A stretch of DNA of 64,000 nt. It comes from Actinophytocola algeriensis. Lineage in GTDB: Bacteria; Actinomycetota; Actinomycetes; Mycobacteriales; Pseudonocardiaceae. The stretch spans positions 1 to 64,000 of the forward strand of contig NZ_JACHJQ010000010.1 of assembly GCF_014203735.1 (NCBI RefSeq). The letters run 5' to 3'. This document shows positions 15,283 to 24,243 of this stretch, in pieces (the first letter of the stretch is position 1; each line of letters starts with the position of its first letter). A model generated the notes under the pieces. It had not been told where the DNA came from. It saw nothing but the letters and a program-made list of their open reading frames with translations, and searched no databases. A program made the translations under genes and the position numbers.

Positions 15283-17184
15283 TCAGGGAACGACGTCGAT
15301 GACCGCCGTGACCGGTCCTCTGCCGGTCATGCCGGTCACTGTCACCACGCCCGGCTTGTCGGTCGCGCCAGGTGGCAACGGCTGCCAGCGGACGGGGACA
15401 CTGGTGATCCTGTTGGTGGCGGTGGTGAGCAGGTGGACGGAGGAGGGCAGCTTCGGGGCCGCGCCCACCGCGGTGGCGGTGTAGACGGTGTCCTGGAGGA
15501 TGTGCTTGGCGTGGCTGGCGTTGAAGACGTCGATGGATGCGTGCGGCTCCCACGTGTTCACCAGTCCGGGCACGGCACGGAACATCGGCTGCCAGCCGGC
15601 CGGCTCCCACACCAGCACAGCTGACGCTTGGTTGTTGACCACGTCGTTGGCGGCCTGGAACACCCGCTGAATGGCGTCCGCCTGCCCCTGAACCGTTCGC
15701 GGGAAGGGCGAGTTGGGCATCGGCGAGCCATCGCCGCCCGAGGCGGGGTAGGAGGTTTCGGCGATGTCGATCTCGTACTCGGGATAGTTGGTGGTGATGG
15801 TGTTCAGGTTGTGATCCAGTGCCTCGGGCGTACCGTGCCACTCCGGGTAGTACGAGATGGCCAGCACGTCAGGGTTCTGCCCCTTTGCCTTCACCCGGGT
15901 GAGAAACTGGTGCCAGAACTCCATGGTCGTGGCGAGCCGGTCCTTGTCGACGATCACGTGGATCTCGACCTTGGAGGTCGGTGACGCGTCGCGGACGGCC
16001 TTGATCCCGGCAGCGGCCAGGGTGGTGAACCGGTCCCACGACTTGTCGTAGAGCTGCTGTTCGGCCGGGTCGGTCGACCCCCAGTACCGCCACAGCAGGC
16101 CACCGCCGGGCTTCGACTGGTAGACCTCGGCCTGGTCGACGAAGTACGACGGATTCGTCGTGCCGATGAGGGCCGCCTCGCTGCCGTACAGGAAACCGTT
16201 GATGATCTCGTTGCCGACGGCCACCTTCTCCGGCGTGGTGCCCTGCCGGATCAACCGGTCCAGGTAGTCGGCGGTGTAGTCGTACACGGCCTTGGTCAGG
16301 TCCGCGAACTCCAGTTCGGCCCAGGCGCGTGGTTTCGGTTGCTTGCTCGGATCAGCCCACGAGTCCGCGTAGTGGAAGTCGATGCCCAGGCCCATCCCCC
16401 GCTGTTTGATCCACTGCGCGGAGGTCAGTGAGCGCTCCGGACCCTGGCGCGGTATCGGCGTCGGTTGACCGGTGCTCTCGTCACGCGGCTCGTTGAACAC
16501 CCGCAGCCGGGCGTACTCGATCCCACGATCCTTGGCCACGTCGAGCAGGTGTGGCCCGGCGCCCCGGTCCTCGGCCAGCGGGTGGACCCAGTACTGCTGG
16601 TCCTGGACATCGTCCACCCAGGACAGATCGGCGCCGAGGACGAGGTCGTCGCGGAGGTAGTTGAAGACCTGGAGTTCGCTGACACCAGCCCGGGCACTGC
16701 CCGGCACACCGGTGAACATCAGCCGGACGAAGCGCGTCCCCGGCCGCGTGAACAGGTGCACCTCCCCTCGCGACGCGGCTCGGTTGCGGGACCTGTCGGC
16801 GATGGTCGTCCACCGGCGACCGTCGGATGACGCCTCGACGACGTACCGGTAGGCCACGCCGCGGTCCGGGAACATCACCGTGACCTTGCCCAGGTTGTCG
16901 TAGGTGCCACCGAGGTCGACGGTGAGCCACTGCCGGGCGCCGGCACGATCGGGGTGCCAGGACGTCGCCGGGTCGCCGTCGATGGCGAGTCCGGCGCTCG
17001 ACGAGCTGCTGCCGGCCGTCGCCGAGGCCCAGTCCTTGGCGGCGATGTTGCTTTCGATCGGCTTGATGTCCGCGGTGCCGAAGATCGCACCGGCCGGCGC
17101 GGGCACGATGAGCAAGGTCGTGGACACCATGGCTGCCACCGTCGTCACGCCCGCGACGACGCGGGTCAGACGCTTGCCGCTCAT
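15283..17184 (-). CDS. GH53 arabinogalactan endo-beta-1,4-galactanase
   Basis: A 633-residue secreted enzyme. A signal peptide is followed by an F5/8-type C (CBM32-like) galactose-binding domain (about 35-185, SAGLAIDGDPATSWHP, WLTVDLGGTYDNLGKVTV), then a GH53 barrel (about 195-540) with ADLSWVDDVQDQ, YARLRVFNEPRDES, GLGIDFHYADSWADP, acid/base VAVGNEIINGF (Glu326) and nucleophile IDIAETSYPA (Glu476). A C-terminal Ig-like strand domain (about 550-633) ends the protein. GH53 enzymes cut the beta-1,4-galactan side chains of rhamnogalacturonan I outside the cell. GGGAGGAG precedes ATG 17184, which overlaps the stop of the upstream GH43 gene (ATGA). Confidence 0.9.
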   Translation of the reverse strand: MSGKRLTRVVAGVTTVAAMVSTTLLIVPAPAGAIFGTADIKPIESNIAAKDWASATAGSSSSSAGLAIDGDPATSWHPDRAGARQWLTVDLGGTYDNLGKVTVMFPDRGVAYRYVVEASSDGRRWTTIADRSRNRAASRGEVHLFTRPGTRFVRLMFTGVPGSARAGVSELQVFNYLRDDLVLGADLSWVDDVQDQQYWVHPLAEDRGAGPHLLDVAKDRGIEYARLRVFNEPRDESTGQPTPIPRQGPERSLTSAQWIKQRGMGLGIDFHYADSWADPSKQPKPRAWAELEFADLTKAVYDYTADYLDRLIRQGTTPEKVAVGNEIINGFLYGSEAALIGTTNPSYFVDQAEVYQSKPGGGLLWRYWGSTDPAEQQLYDKSWDRFTTLAAAGIKAVRDASPTSKVEIHVIVDKDRLATTMEFWHQFLTRVKAKGQNPDVLAISYYPEWHGTPEALDHNLNTITTNYPEYEIDIAETSYPASGGDGSPMPNSPFPRTVQGQADAIQRVFQAANDVVNNQASAVLVWEPAGWQPMFRAVPGLVNTWEPHASIDVFNASHAKHILQDTVYTATAVGAAPKLPSSVHLLTTATNRITSVPVRWQPLPPGATDKPGVVTVTGMTGRGPVTAVIDVVP

Positions 17185-19352
17185 GCGCTCCTCCCGGCGA
17201 TGTGGTCGAGGTAGTCGACGTTGGGCAGGCCGGCTGCCGTGGTCGGCTCCAACCGGATGGTGTTGCCGCCGGTGTTCAGCGGGACGGTCACGGTTTTGGT
17301 CGACCACGTGGTCCACGCACCGGTGGACTCGAACGACACCGTCGCTACCGTGGCCCCGTTGACGATCAGGTTCGCGGGCCGTGCGCTCGTGGTGCCGTTG
17401 GCGAACCGGACCCCCAGCGTCGCCGTGCCCGTTGCCGTCGGGGTGACGGTGAACTGGGCGTAGGCGCCCACGGCGTTGGTGCCGTTGCAGAACCCACTGC
17501 CGGAGAAACCGGCCTGGTTCGAGTCGATCGTGCCCTGGCACACCGCCGGCGCGGTCTCCGCCTCGTAACGCTCCCCCGCCGGCGGTTCGCCGCCGTCGGA
17601 GGTCTTGACGAGTGAGAGCTGGTCGACGACGACGCCGCCCGAACCCGACGCCCGCACGGCGACGGTGGCGGCCCCGCTGGGTAGCTCGATGCCGGTGAGC
17701 TCGCGCTTGGCCCAGCCACTCGACGACGGGATGCTGAGAGTGCGTTGGGTGCCGTTCGCGCCGGTGATCACGACCTGCCCGGCACTGCCCCGAGCATGCA
17801 GGGCCATGGTGTAGGTACCCGCGGGCACCGACGGGATCCGCTGCTCGACGCCGCCGCTGTTGCTCACCTGGAGGGCGAAGCGAGACCCGTTCACACCACC
17901 GTTGACGTTGGTCACCGAACCGCCGAGGTTCCGCCATCCCCGAACACTGGAGACGATGACGCGGTCGGCCTGGATGTCGGGGTTGAGGATGTAGTTGTTC
18001 GCAGGCCCGACGCGCCACTCACCGGTCGTGACGTTGAACTGCCACTGGCTCACCGAGTGGAACTGCGGCCGCGCGCCGGTCCTCGTGATCGGCACCCACT
18101 GGTTGTAGCCGATACCGTTCCAGGCGAAGTCGGCCCAGCGGTCGCCGGCGTAGATCACCGTGTTCTGCTTGGTGCCGTTGACCGTCACGAAGAACCCGGT
18201 CTGGGTCACGTGGCTGTAGTCCATCTCGGTACCGGGAAGGACGAACTCAGCCGAGTAGGAACCCTGGACATTGCCGCTGGTCGACTCGTTGACGTAGTTG
18301 ACCGAGGTGTTCCAGCCGTGCAGGTCCGACGCCGCGTGATAGTACTTGCCGTCGAGCTTGAACATGGCGTTGCCCTCGCGGCCGTCGCCGCGGCGGATCT
18401 CCACGCCTGGCTCGATCCGCAGCGAGTCGGACTCCCGGAACTTGGCCACGAAGCCGCGAGAACGTCCTTCGCGGTTGGAGAAGATCAGGTAGTCCTTGCC
18501 GTCGTCGGTGAAGACCGTCTGGTCCCCGGTGCCGGTCGTCGGCGAGTTGGTGATCTGGGTCTGGAAGTAGCCGTAGTCGAAGGTGTCGGTCGGCGAGTCG
18601 CCCTGCAGCAGCAGAACGCCGTGCCCGCCTCCTACATAGGCCTGCACCGCGAGCACGTACTTGCCGGTGTTCTCGTTGTACGAGACCCCAAGCCGCCCAA
18701 CCCAACCTGCCTGACCGAGGGTGGCGCCGTTCTGGATCACGGTCGACCGCGTCGCGACGCGGTTCTCGAACTTCCAGTTCACGAGGTCCTTGGACGAGTA
18801 CACGGGGATCGAGACGAAGGAGACCTGGTTGTCGTACTTCTGTGTCGGGTTGGCCCGATAGCTCTCGGCGCCGACGTAGTGCACGCCGTACCAGTAGTAC
18901 GTGTCGCCGAACTTGAAGACCCCGCCGCCCTGCGAATAGATGGGGTTGCCGCTGGTGTCGTTCCAGAAGGTGTTGTTCGTGATGGTCTGGAACGTGCCCT
19001 CGTCAGCGGCCTCCAGCTCGGCGGCGGCGGTCATCAGCACCGTCTTCGCCGCGGCGACCTGCGACGTGGTGGCCGACGTGTCATCGGCGACACCGGCCGC
19101 GGTGGTCAACGCCTTGGCAAATGGTCTCCAGGAGTCAGCCGTGTACTTCGCCGGATGACGGGTCTGGTAGTCGGACACCAGGAACCCGAGGCCGCGATCG
19201 ACCACCGGTTCAGCTGCGGCCCCCTGGTCTCGGAGCTGCGTCGGCTCCGCCGCGGTGGTACTCGCCGAGAGCGGGACCGCCAACGCCACGGACAACACCG
19301 CGGCGGCGGCCAACGTCCAGTACTTCGAAGCGACACGCGATGTTCGCCTCAT
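17181..19352 (-). CDS. GH43 exo-beta-1,3-galactanase-like enzyme with CBM35
   Basis: A 723-residue secreted protein. After a Sec signal comes a helical FIVAR-like spacer (about 45-120), then a GH43 five-bladed propeller (about 125-430) that begins NPIYSQGGGVFKFGDTYYWY and contains VSIPVYSSKDLVNWKFENR, FTDDGKDYLIFSNREGRSRG and REGNAMFKLDGKYYHAASD. This resembles GH43 subfamily 24, exo-beta-1,3-galactanases that act on arabinogalactan cores. A beta-sandwich (about 450-575) and a CBM35 (about 590-720, YEAETAPAVCQGTIDSNQ) follow. The N-terminal Glu region of the propeller is degenerate, as in that subfamily. GGAAGG precedes ATG 19352; the PL9 stop lies 4 bases upstream. Confidence 0.82.
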   Translation of the reverse strand: MRRTSRVASKYWTLAAAAVLSVALAVPLSASTTAAEPTQLRDQGAAAEPVVDRGLGFLVSDYQTRHPAKYTADSWRPFAKALTTAAGVADDTSATTSQVAAAKTVLMTAAAELEAADEGTFQTITNNTFWNDTSGNPIYSQGGGVFKFGDTYYWYGVHYVGAESYRANPTQKYDNQVSFVSIPVYSSKDLVNWKFENRVATRSTVIQNGATLGQAGWVGRLGVSYNENTGKYVLAVQAYVGGGHGVLLLQGDSPTDTFDYGYFQTQITNSPTTGTGDQTVFTDDGKDYLIFSNREGRSRGFVAKFRESDSLRIEPGVEIRRGDGREGNAMFKLDGKYYHAASDLHGWNTSVNYVNESTSGNVQGSYSAEFVLPGTEMDYSHVTQTGFFVTVNGTKQNTVIYAGDRWADFAWNGIGYNQWVPITRTGARPQFHSVSQWQFNVTTGEWRVGPANNYILNPDIQADRVIVSSVRGWRNLGGSVTNVNGGVNGSRFALQVSNSGGVEQRIPSVPAGTYTMALHARGSAGQVVITGANGTQRTLSIPSSSGWAKRELTGIELPSGAATVAVRASGSGGVVVDQLSLVKTSDGGEPPAGERYEAETAPAVCQGTIDSNQAGFSGSGFCNGTNAVGAYAQFTVTPTATGTATLGVRFANGTTSARPANLIVNGATVATVSFESTGAWTTWSTKTVTVPLNTGGNTIRLEPTTAAGLPNVDYLDHIAGRSA

Positions 19353-19356
19353 GATG

Positions 19357-20703
19357 TCACCTTCCATCGTTCTCGAAGGCACCGAGATCCGGCGCACTCC
19401 CGCTGAAGGGCAGTCCCACACCGGTGCCCCTGTCGATCAGGGCACTGTTCGCCGCGAGACGGAGATGGGGCAGCACGGGCAGGCTCCCGTCGGTCTGACG
19501 GGGCGCGTCCCAACCGGACGTCGACACACTCTGGAACTGGGCGTCCGACAGGGGGACGCCGAGGTTCCAGGAGTTGTACGCGGCGTTCGTGCCGGACAGG
19601 TACGACGTCGGCGTTCCGGTGTAGGCGAGGTTGTTGCGCAGGTTGCCCCGGCCCACGGCGGCGCCACTCGAGTCGACGCCCCGCATGTTGAAGTTGGGGT
19701 GGTTTCCGTAGCCGGTGTTGTTGAAGAAGTCATTGGCCACCGGGTGGTGGTTGGCGTAGAAGCCGGCCGCCTTGTTGAGGAACGCCACCGAGAAGCGGAC
19801 GGTGTGCTTCACCGCGCCCGCGTCGTAGTCGCCGCCGTAGCCGCCCGCCTTGAAGCCTGCTCCGTTGCCCGACGGCGTCGTCGTCCCCGGCACGTACCCG
19901 TTGCGCCAGGCCCACGAGTGCTCGATGGTCACGGGCGAATAGGTGGAGATGAGGTCGAACCCGTCATCGGCGTTCCACCACGCGCGGCAACCCCGGAACA
20001 CGTTCGCCGCGCGGCCTGCTGGTGTGTAGTGCGATCCGAACCCGTCGGCGTTCTCGCCGGGTCCGTCACTGCTGCGCAGGTCGTAGTTGTCATGCGAGTC
20101 CGAGTTGAGGACGAGGTTGCCGCTCCCGCCGTTGATGAACAGGCCGGTTCCCATGTGGTGGTGGGTGTTGATCTGCTCGAAAATGTTGTTGCTGCCGGAG
20201 ACCCAGATTCCCCAGGACTCGGCGTTCAGGTTGTTGTTCTGTGGTACGCCGGTGACGTCCAGTCCTTTGAGGTGGATCCAGCTGCCCGTGACGTTGAAGC
20301 CCTTGATACGGCAGTTGTCCGTCATTCGCGAGAAGTCGAAGACCGGCTTATCGCCCGGATGGGCCCAGTACCGGATCGGGTTGCCTGAGCTGCCGCTCTT
20401 GTTCAGGGTGATCGCGTCGACTCTGGCGGTCCGGCTGGCGCAGGCGCTGTTCGCGCGGGTGTAGGCGTACGTGCCGCCCCGGAAATACACGGTGTCACCC
20501 GCCGTGGCGGCGGCTTGCGCGCGGGCGATCGACGCCCACGGAGCGGCCTGCGTACCCGCCGCGCCGTCATTCCCGTTCGGGGCGACGTAATAGACGTTAC
20601 CGGCCGCGGCGCTCGCGGATGCCGGACTGCCGACCATCGCGATGGTGCACGCCGTGACCACCGAGAGCAGGAGAGCACGGGGGACGAACTTCGCGGTTCT
20701 CAC
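19357..20703 (-). CDS. PL9 family pectate lyase
   Basis: A 448-residue secreted right-handed parallel beta-helix protein. After the signal peptide it begins GNVYYVAPNGNDGAAGTQAA and APWASIARAQAAATAGDTVY, the standard PL9 entry, then GNPIRYWAHPGDKPVFDFS, GFNVTGSWIHLKGLDVTGV, NDGFDLISTYSPVTIEHSW-type rungs, and DYDAGAVKHTVRFSVAFLNK, which covers the region of the catalytic lysine and calcium acids. PL9 enzymes cleave polygalacturonate or the galacturonate-rhamnose backbone by beta-elimination. The start is GTG 20703 (MRTAKFVPRALLLSV), with GGGAGATG upstream. It is the second gene of the lyase operon. Confidence 0.85.
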   Translation of the reverse strand: MRTAKFVPRALLLSVVTACTIAMVGSPASASAAAGNVYYVAPNGNDGAAGTQAAPWASIARAQAAATAGDTVYFRGGTYAYTRANSACASRTARVDAITLNKSGSSGNPIRYWAHPGDKPVFDFSRMTDNCRIKGFNVTGSWIHLKGLDVTGVPQNNNLNAESWGIWVSGSNNIFEQINTHHHMGTGLFINGGSGNLVLNSDSHDNYDLRSSDGPGENADGFGSHYTPAGRAANVFRGCRAWWNADDGFDLISTYSPVTIEHSWAWRNGYVPGTTTPSGNGAGFKAGGYGGDYDAGAVKHTVRFSVAFLNKAAGFYANHHPVANDFFNNTGYGNHPNFNMRGVDSSGAAVGRGNLRNNLAYTGTPTSYLSGTNAAYNSWNLGVPLSDAQFQSVSTSGWDAPRQTDGSLPVLPHLRLAANSALIDRGTGVGLPFSGSAPDLGAFENDGR

Positions 20704-20720
20704 AGCGTCATCTCCCGATG

Positions 20721-22595
20721 TCAGGGGTTGAGGAAGCTCGCGTGCGGTGGCTGGTTGTAGGCGGTGTTCTGCCAGGCCACGGCCACCCGGTACTGCCGGT
20801 CCTGCATCAGCGACGGACGGCTGATGCCGGTCGAGTCGGTGGTGGAGTAGATCCGCAGCGCCCGGTTGTCGGTGGTGCGCCAGATGACTTCCTCGCGCCA
20901 GTCGCCGAGGATGTCGGCCTGCAGCGCCGGGGTGGACTTGGTGCCGTTGTTGGACACCACGCCGGAGCCGGTGAGCAGGCGGGTGTCGCCGCCGGTGCCG
21001 TACTTGGAGATCTGGGTGCCGTCGAGCAGTTCGCGCTGGGCGTCGCCGTCCCACCAGATCACGAAGTTCGTCGAGCCCGGCTTGCGGCTGGCCACCTGGT
21101 TTCCGTTGGTGCCGCTGCGCAGCCCGCCGACGCACGACGACCAGGCCTCCGCACCCGCGCTGCCGGACCAGATGTCCGCGGCGACAGCGCGGCCGTTGTC
21201 GTCGCCGCAGGACGGTGCGCTCCAGAGGATCTGCCCGGTACGCGCGTCACCCATCCAGTGCGCCGGCTCGTTGGTCCACTCCGACGGTTTGAACACCTCG
21301 AGGCCGGGGCGGGACGGGATGAAGTCGCTGACGTGGTAGGCGTCGCCGTGGTGGGTGTTGTTCTGCCACAGCCCGTTGCCGTTGTCGTCGATGGCCATCG
21401 AGCCGTACATGATCTCGTCGCGGCCGTCCCCGTCCACATCCGCCACCGACAGCTGGTGGTTGCCTTTGCCCGTCCACTGGCTGCCCGCGTTGTTCGAGTC
21501 GAACGTCCAGCGGCGGGTCAGCTGCCCGTCGCGGAAGTCCCACGCGGAGACCACCGAGCGCGTGTAGTAGCCGCGGGCCATGATGATGCTCGGCCGTGAG
21601 CCGTCCACATAGGCCGTTCCGGCGAGGAAGCGGTCCACCCGGTTGCCGTAGTTGTCGCCCCAGCTCGCGACGTTGCCGCGTGGCGGGACGTAGCTCTCGG
21701 TGTCCAGGACCGCGCCGTCGGTGCCGCGGAACACCGACAGGAACTCCGGTCCGGCCAGGATGTAGCCAGAGGAGTTGCGGTGGTCGGCGCTCGCGCTGCC
21801 GATCATCTGACCGGTGCCGGAGCGGGTGCCGTCGGCGGTCTTCACCGCGACCTCGGCGCGGCCGTCGCCGTCGTAGTCGAACACCTGGAACTGCGTGTAG
21901 TGCGCGCCTGCCCGGATGTTGCGGCCGAGGTCGACCCGCCACAGCCGGGTGCCGTCCAGACGGTACGCGTCGAGGTAGACGTTGCCGGTGTAGCCGGACT
22001 GCGCGTTGTCCTTGGCGTTGGTCGGGTCCCACTTCAGCACGACCTCGTACTGGCCGTCACCATCCAGGTCGCCCACACTCGCGTCGTTCGCGACGTAGGT
22101 GTAGTTCTCCCCGGACGGAGTGGTGCCGCCGGGCGGGATCTGGATCGGCACGTCCCGGGTGCTGGCCGTGATGCCGACGTCACCGGGAACGCCGTCCAGC
22201 GTCAGTGAGTCCCCGGCGGCGAACGTCGACGGCTGCTCGACCCCGTCGACCACGGCTCGCACGGTGTACTTGGCATTCGCGGGAGCACCGAGGTCCACAT
22301 AGGAGGTCGGGCCACCGACCGGCGTCCGCGTCGCCCTGGTGCCGTCGCGGTACACGTTGAACGTGACACCGGCCGGGTCGCCGGCCAGCAGCCGCCAGCT
22401 GACCCGATTGCCGTTCGCGGTGTGCACGCTGATCACGCCGCGGTTCAGGTTGTCGGTCTGCGGCTGGATCGCCTGCGGCACAGTGCCCGCGGTCGCGGAT
22501 TCCGCCGCGCCGACCGCCATGCCCGGCGTCAACCCGACCGCCACGACGCCCGCCGCGGCAACGGCCAGCCGTCGGCTGATGGCGAACGAACGCAT
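20721..22595 (-). CDS. PL11 rhamnogalacturonan lyase
   Basis: A 624-residue secreted lyase, first gene of the operon. After the signal come an Ig-like N-terminal domain (about 40-140, RGVISVHTANGNRVSWRLL) and an eight-bladed propeller with calcium-binding DxDGDG loops (VGDLDGDGQYEVVLKWDPT, VFDYDGDGRAEVAVKTADG, VADVDGDGRDEIMYGSMAI), HHGDAYHVSDFIPSRPGLEV and LGDWREEVIWRTTD near the end. These are the marks of PL11 (YesW/YesX). It cuts the alternating rhamnose-galacturonate backbone of rhamnogalacturonan I. AGGAG precedes ATG 22595. Two CTGTG palindromes and a CebR-like box lie 220-390 bases upstream. Confidence 0.92.
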   Translation of the reverse strand: MRSFAISRRLAVAAAGVVAVGLTPGMAVGAAESATAGTVPQAIQPQTDNLNRGVISVHTANGNRVSWRLLAGDPAGVTFNVYRDGTRATRTPVGGPTSYVDLGAPANAKYTVRAVVDGVEQPSTFAAGDSLTLDGVPGDVGITASTRDVPIQIPPGGTTPSGENYTYVANDASVGDLDGDGQYEVVLKWDPTNAKDNAQSGYTGNVYLDAYRLDGTRLWRVDLGRNIRAGAHYTQFQVFDYDGDGRAEVAVKTADGTRSGTGQMIGSASADHRNSSGYILAGPEFLSVFRGTDGAVLDTESYVPPRGNVASWGDNYGNRVDRFLAGTAYVDGSRPSIIMARGYYTRSVVSAWDFRDGQLTRRWTFDSNNAGSQWTGKGNHQLSVADVDGDGRDEIMYGSMAIDDNGNGLWQNNTHHGDAYHVSDFIPSRPGLEVFKPSEWTNEPAHWMGDARTGQILWSAPSCGDDNGRAVAADIWSGSAGAEAWSSCVGGLRSGTNGNQVASRKPGSTNFVIWWDGDAQRELLDGTQISKYGTGGDTRLLTGSGVVSNNGTKSTPALQADILGDWREEVIWRTTDNRALRIYSTTDSTGISRPSLMQDRQYRVAVAWQNTAYNQPPHASFLNP

Positions 22596-22816
22596 GGGAG
22601 TACTCCTATCTGCAGGGGTTTTCGTCACTTCTGTCCAGAAGGGACGGTTCGGCGCGGGTAGCCGACGAGTGACGGGTACAGCCGGGGGAGGCGGTGGGCC
22701 GGGTGATTCAACCCAGTGCTGTGCTTTGGCGGCCAGCGCGATCAGCGCGGGCAGGTTCGTACGCGGTCATTCGATCTCCCTTGATCGACTGAGCAGGGCA
22801 TGTGCGGTGATGGATG

Positions 22817-22832
22817 CTGTGAACGTGCACAG
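22817..22832. promoter_or_regulatory. Operator A1 (CTGTGAACGTGCACAG)
   Basis: A 16-base near-palindrome with the central CG typical of LacI-family operators. It is identical to the site at 22904 and to the reverse complement of the site at 24126. Confidence 0.75.
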
Positions 22833-22903
22833 CCACAACGCACGATCCATTCTTGATGGAACCGCATGTCTTTGATCGTTTCAAGAGGGCGCGGCAATGA
22901 AAC

Positions 22904-22919
22904 CTGTGAACGTGCACAG
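22904..22919. promoter_or_regulatory. Operator A2 (CTGTGAACGTGCACAG)
   Basis: Second identical copy, 87 bases from A1 (about eight helical turns). The spacing suits cooperative or looped binding by the adjacent LacI-type repressor. Confidence 0.75.
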
Positions 22920-22970
22920 AAACTTTCGGGACTTGACCACCCTGCTCCGAGCTGCCATAGTCAATCGAGC

Positions 22971-22984
22971 TGGGAGCGCTCCCA
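22971..22984. promoter_or_regulatory. CebR-type operator (TGGGAGCGCTCCCA)
   Basis: A perfect 14-base palindrome identical to the known operator of CebR, the cello-oligosaccharide-sensing LacI-family repressor of streptomycetes. No cebR gene lies in the window, so the regulator would act from elsewhere in the genome. Confidence 0.65.
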
Positions 22985-23050
22985 ATAGCGCACTCGCTCT
23001 CTGGGTCGTGGGCACGGATCCCCACGGAGTGGCTTCCGGTTCCCGCGTGG

Positions 23051-24097
23051 TCAGGCCGACTCGCGCACGACGAGCTTGGTCGGCAGGATCACCGTGGCGG
23101 GCCCTTCGCCGTTGATCTGGGCCAGCAGTTGGCGCACCATCATTTTGCTGATGCGGTCCCATGGTTGCTGGATCGTGGTCAGCGGGGGACGCGTCGACGG
23201 CGCGACCGGTGAGTCGTCGAAACCGCCGACGGCGATGTCCTCAGGGACGCGCAGGCCCGCCCGCTGGATCGCCGTCAGGGCGCCGTCGGCCATGAGGTCC
23301 GACGCGACGAAGACCGCGTCGAGGTCCGGGGCACGGGCGAGCAGGTGGTACATGCATGACTCGCCGCTCGCCCTGCTGTAGTCGCCTGTCGCCACGAGTC
23401 GCTTGTCGTGGGCGATGCCGTGCTCGGCGAGCGTCTCGCGGTAGCCGGCCAGCCGCTCCAGGCCACCGGGGGTGTCCTGGGGGCCTGCGATGGTCGCGAT
23501 ACGCGTGCGACCGGACTCGAGGAGGTGGCGCACCATGTTCTTGGCACCCTCCCGGTCGTCGGCCGCCACGTAGGACAACGCACCGCGCTGGCCGAGCGGC
23601 TTGCCGCAGCACACGAACGGCAGATCGGCCGCCAGGAAGTGGTCGATCATCGGGTTGCCGCGGTGCGAGGAGAACAGCAGCACGCCGTCGACGTGGTGCG
23701 CCGAGAGGTAGGGGGTGATGCGCCGGCGTTCGGCCTCGGAGCCCGCGGTGACCAGGATGAGCGGGATGTCCAGCTCGGCCAGGGCCGCGGTGCAGCCGCG
23801 TAGCAGAGTGGTGAAGTTGGGGTCGGAGAAGAACCGGTCCTGCGTTTCCGAGAGCAGGAACGCCACCGAGCCCGCTCGCTGGGTCACCAGGCTGCGCGCA
23901 GCCCGGTTCACCACGTAGCCCAGCTTGCGGATCGCGGCGTTGACCGCCTCCCGGGCGGCCGGGCTGACGTTGTCCCCGCCCTGCAGGACGCGTGAGACGG
24001 TGCCACGGGAGACCCCCGCGTGCGCGGCGACGTCGTGGATGGTCGGCGGGCGCTTGCTCCGTGCTCGCGCACGCCGCTGTGGCGCGGTGTCCGTCAT
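23051..24097 (-). CDS. LacI-family repressor 1 (galactan/pectin control)
   Basis: A 348-residue LacI/GalR regulator. The HTH is TIHDVAAHAGVSRGTVSRVL (about 19-38) with the hinge helix NRAARSLVTQRAGSVAFLL. The periplasmic-binding-like sensor domain (about 75-345) includes HHVDGVLLFSSHRGNPMIDH and DAVFVASDLMADGALTAI, and ends VILPTKLVVRESA. It lies between the pectin-lyase operon and the GH42 gene. A CTGTGCACGTTCACAG site lies 29 bases before its own start, which implies autorepression. The likely inducer is a galacto- or galacturono-oligosaccharide, inferred from neighbours only. Confidence 0.9.
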   Translation of the reverse strand: MTDTAPQRRARARSKRPPTIHDVAAHAGVSRGTVSRVLQGGDNVSPAAREAVNAAIRKLGYVVNRAARSLVTQRAGSVAFLLSETQDRFFSDPNFTTLLRGCTAALAELDIPLILVTAGSEAERRRITPYLSAHHVDGVLLFSSHRGNPMIDHFLAADLPFVCCGKPLGQRGALSYVAADDREGAKNMVRHLLESGRTRIATIAGPQDTPGGLERLAGYRETLAEHGIAHDKRLVATGDYSRASGESCMYHLLARAPDLDAVFVASDLMADGALTAIQRAGLRVPEDIAVGGFDDSPVAPSTRPPLTTIQQPWDRISKMMVRQLLAQINGEGPATVILPTKLVVRESA

Positions 24098-24125
24098 CGG
24101 TCCTCATCTACTGCGACTGCCCGGG

Positions 24126-24141
24126 CTGTGCACGTTCACAG
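24126..24141. promoter_or_regulatory. Operator A3 (CTGTGCACGTTCACAG)
   Basis: Exact reverse complement of operators A1 and A2. It lies between the divergent lacI-type gene and the GH42 gene. Confidence 0.75.
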
Positions 24142-24211
24142 TAGATACGCACGGTCGACGCTTCAACAGCCGCTATGTACGGTGATTCAGGGGCTACTGG
24201 CGGATGTTCGT

Positions 24212-24227
24212 CTGTGCACGGTCACAG
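24212..24227. promoter_or_regulatory. Operator A4 (CTGTGCACGGTCACAG)
   Basis: One base differs from A3. It ends 16 bases before the GH42 start codon, where bound repressor would block expression. It is 86 bases from A3, almost the same spacing as A1-A2. Confidence 0.7.
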
Positions 24228-24243
24228 ATGTGAGGGAGCGCGG

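Larger units (their letters stand above)
22596..23050. other. Promoter region of the pectin-lyase operon
   Basis: This 455-base gap between the lacI-type gene and the PL11 gene has no supportable ORF. It holds two identical CTGTGAACGTGCACAG sites and one TGGGAGCGCTCCCA site, listed separately, which makes it a multi-input control region. Confidence 0.7.

Noticed and set aside
17745-19406. 553-codon rightward frame antisense to the GH43 galactanase gene
   Set aside because: Shadow frame. The minus-strand frame has a signal peptide, GH43 and CBM35 motifs and a ribosome-binding site.
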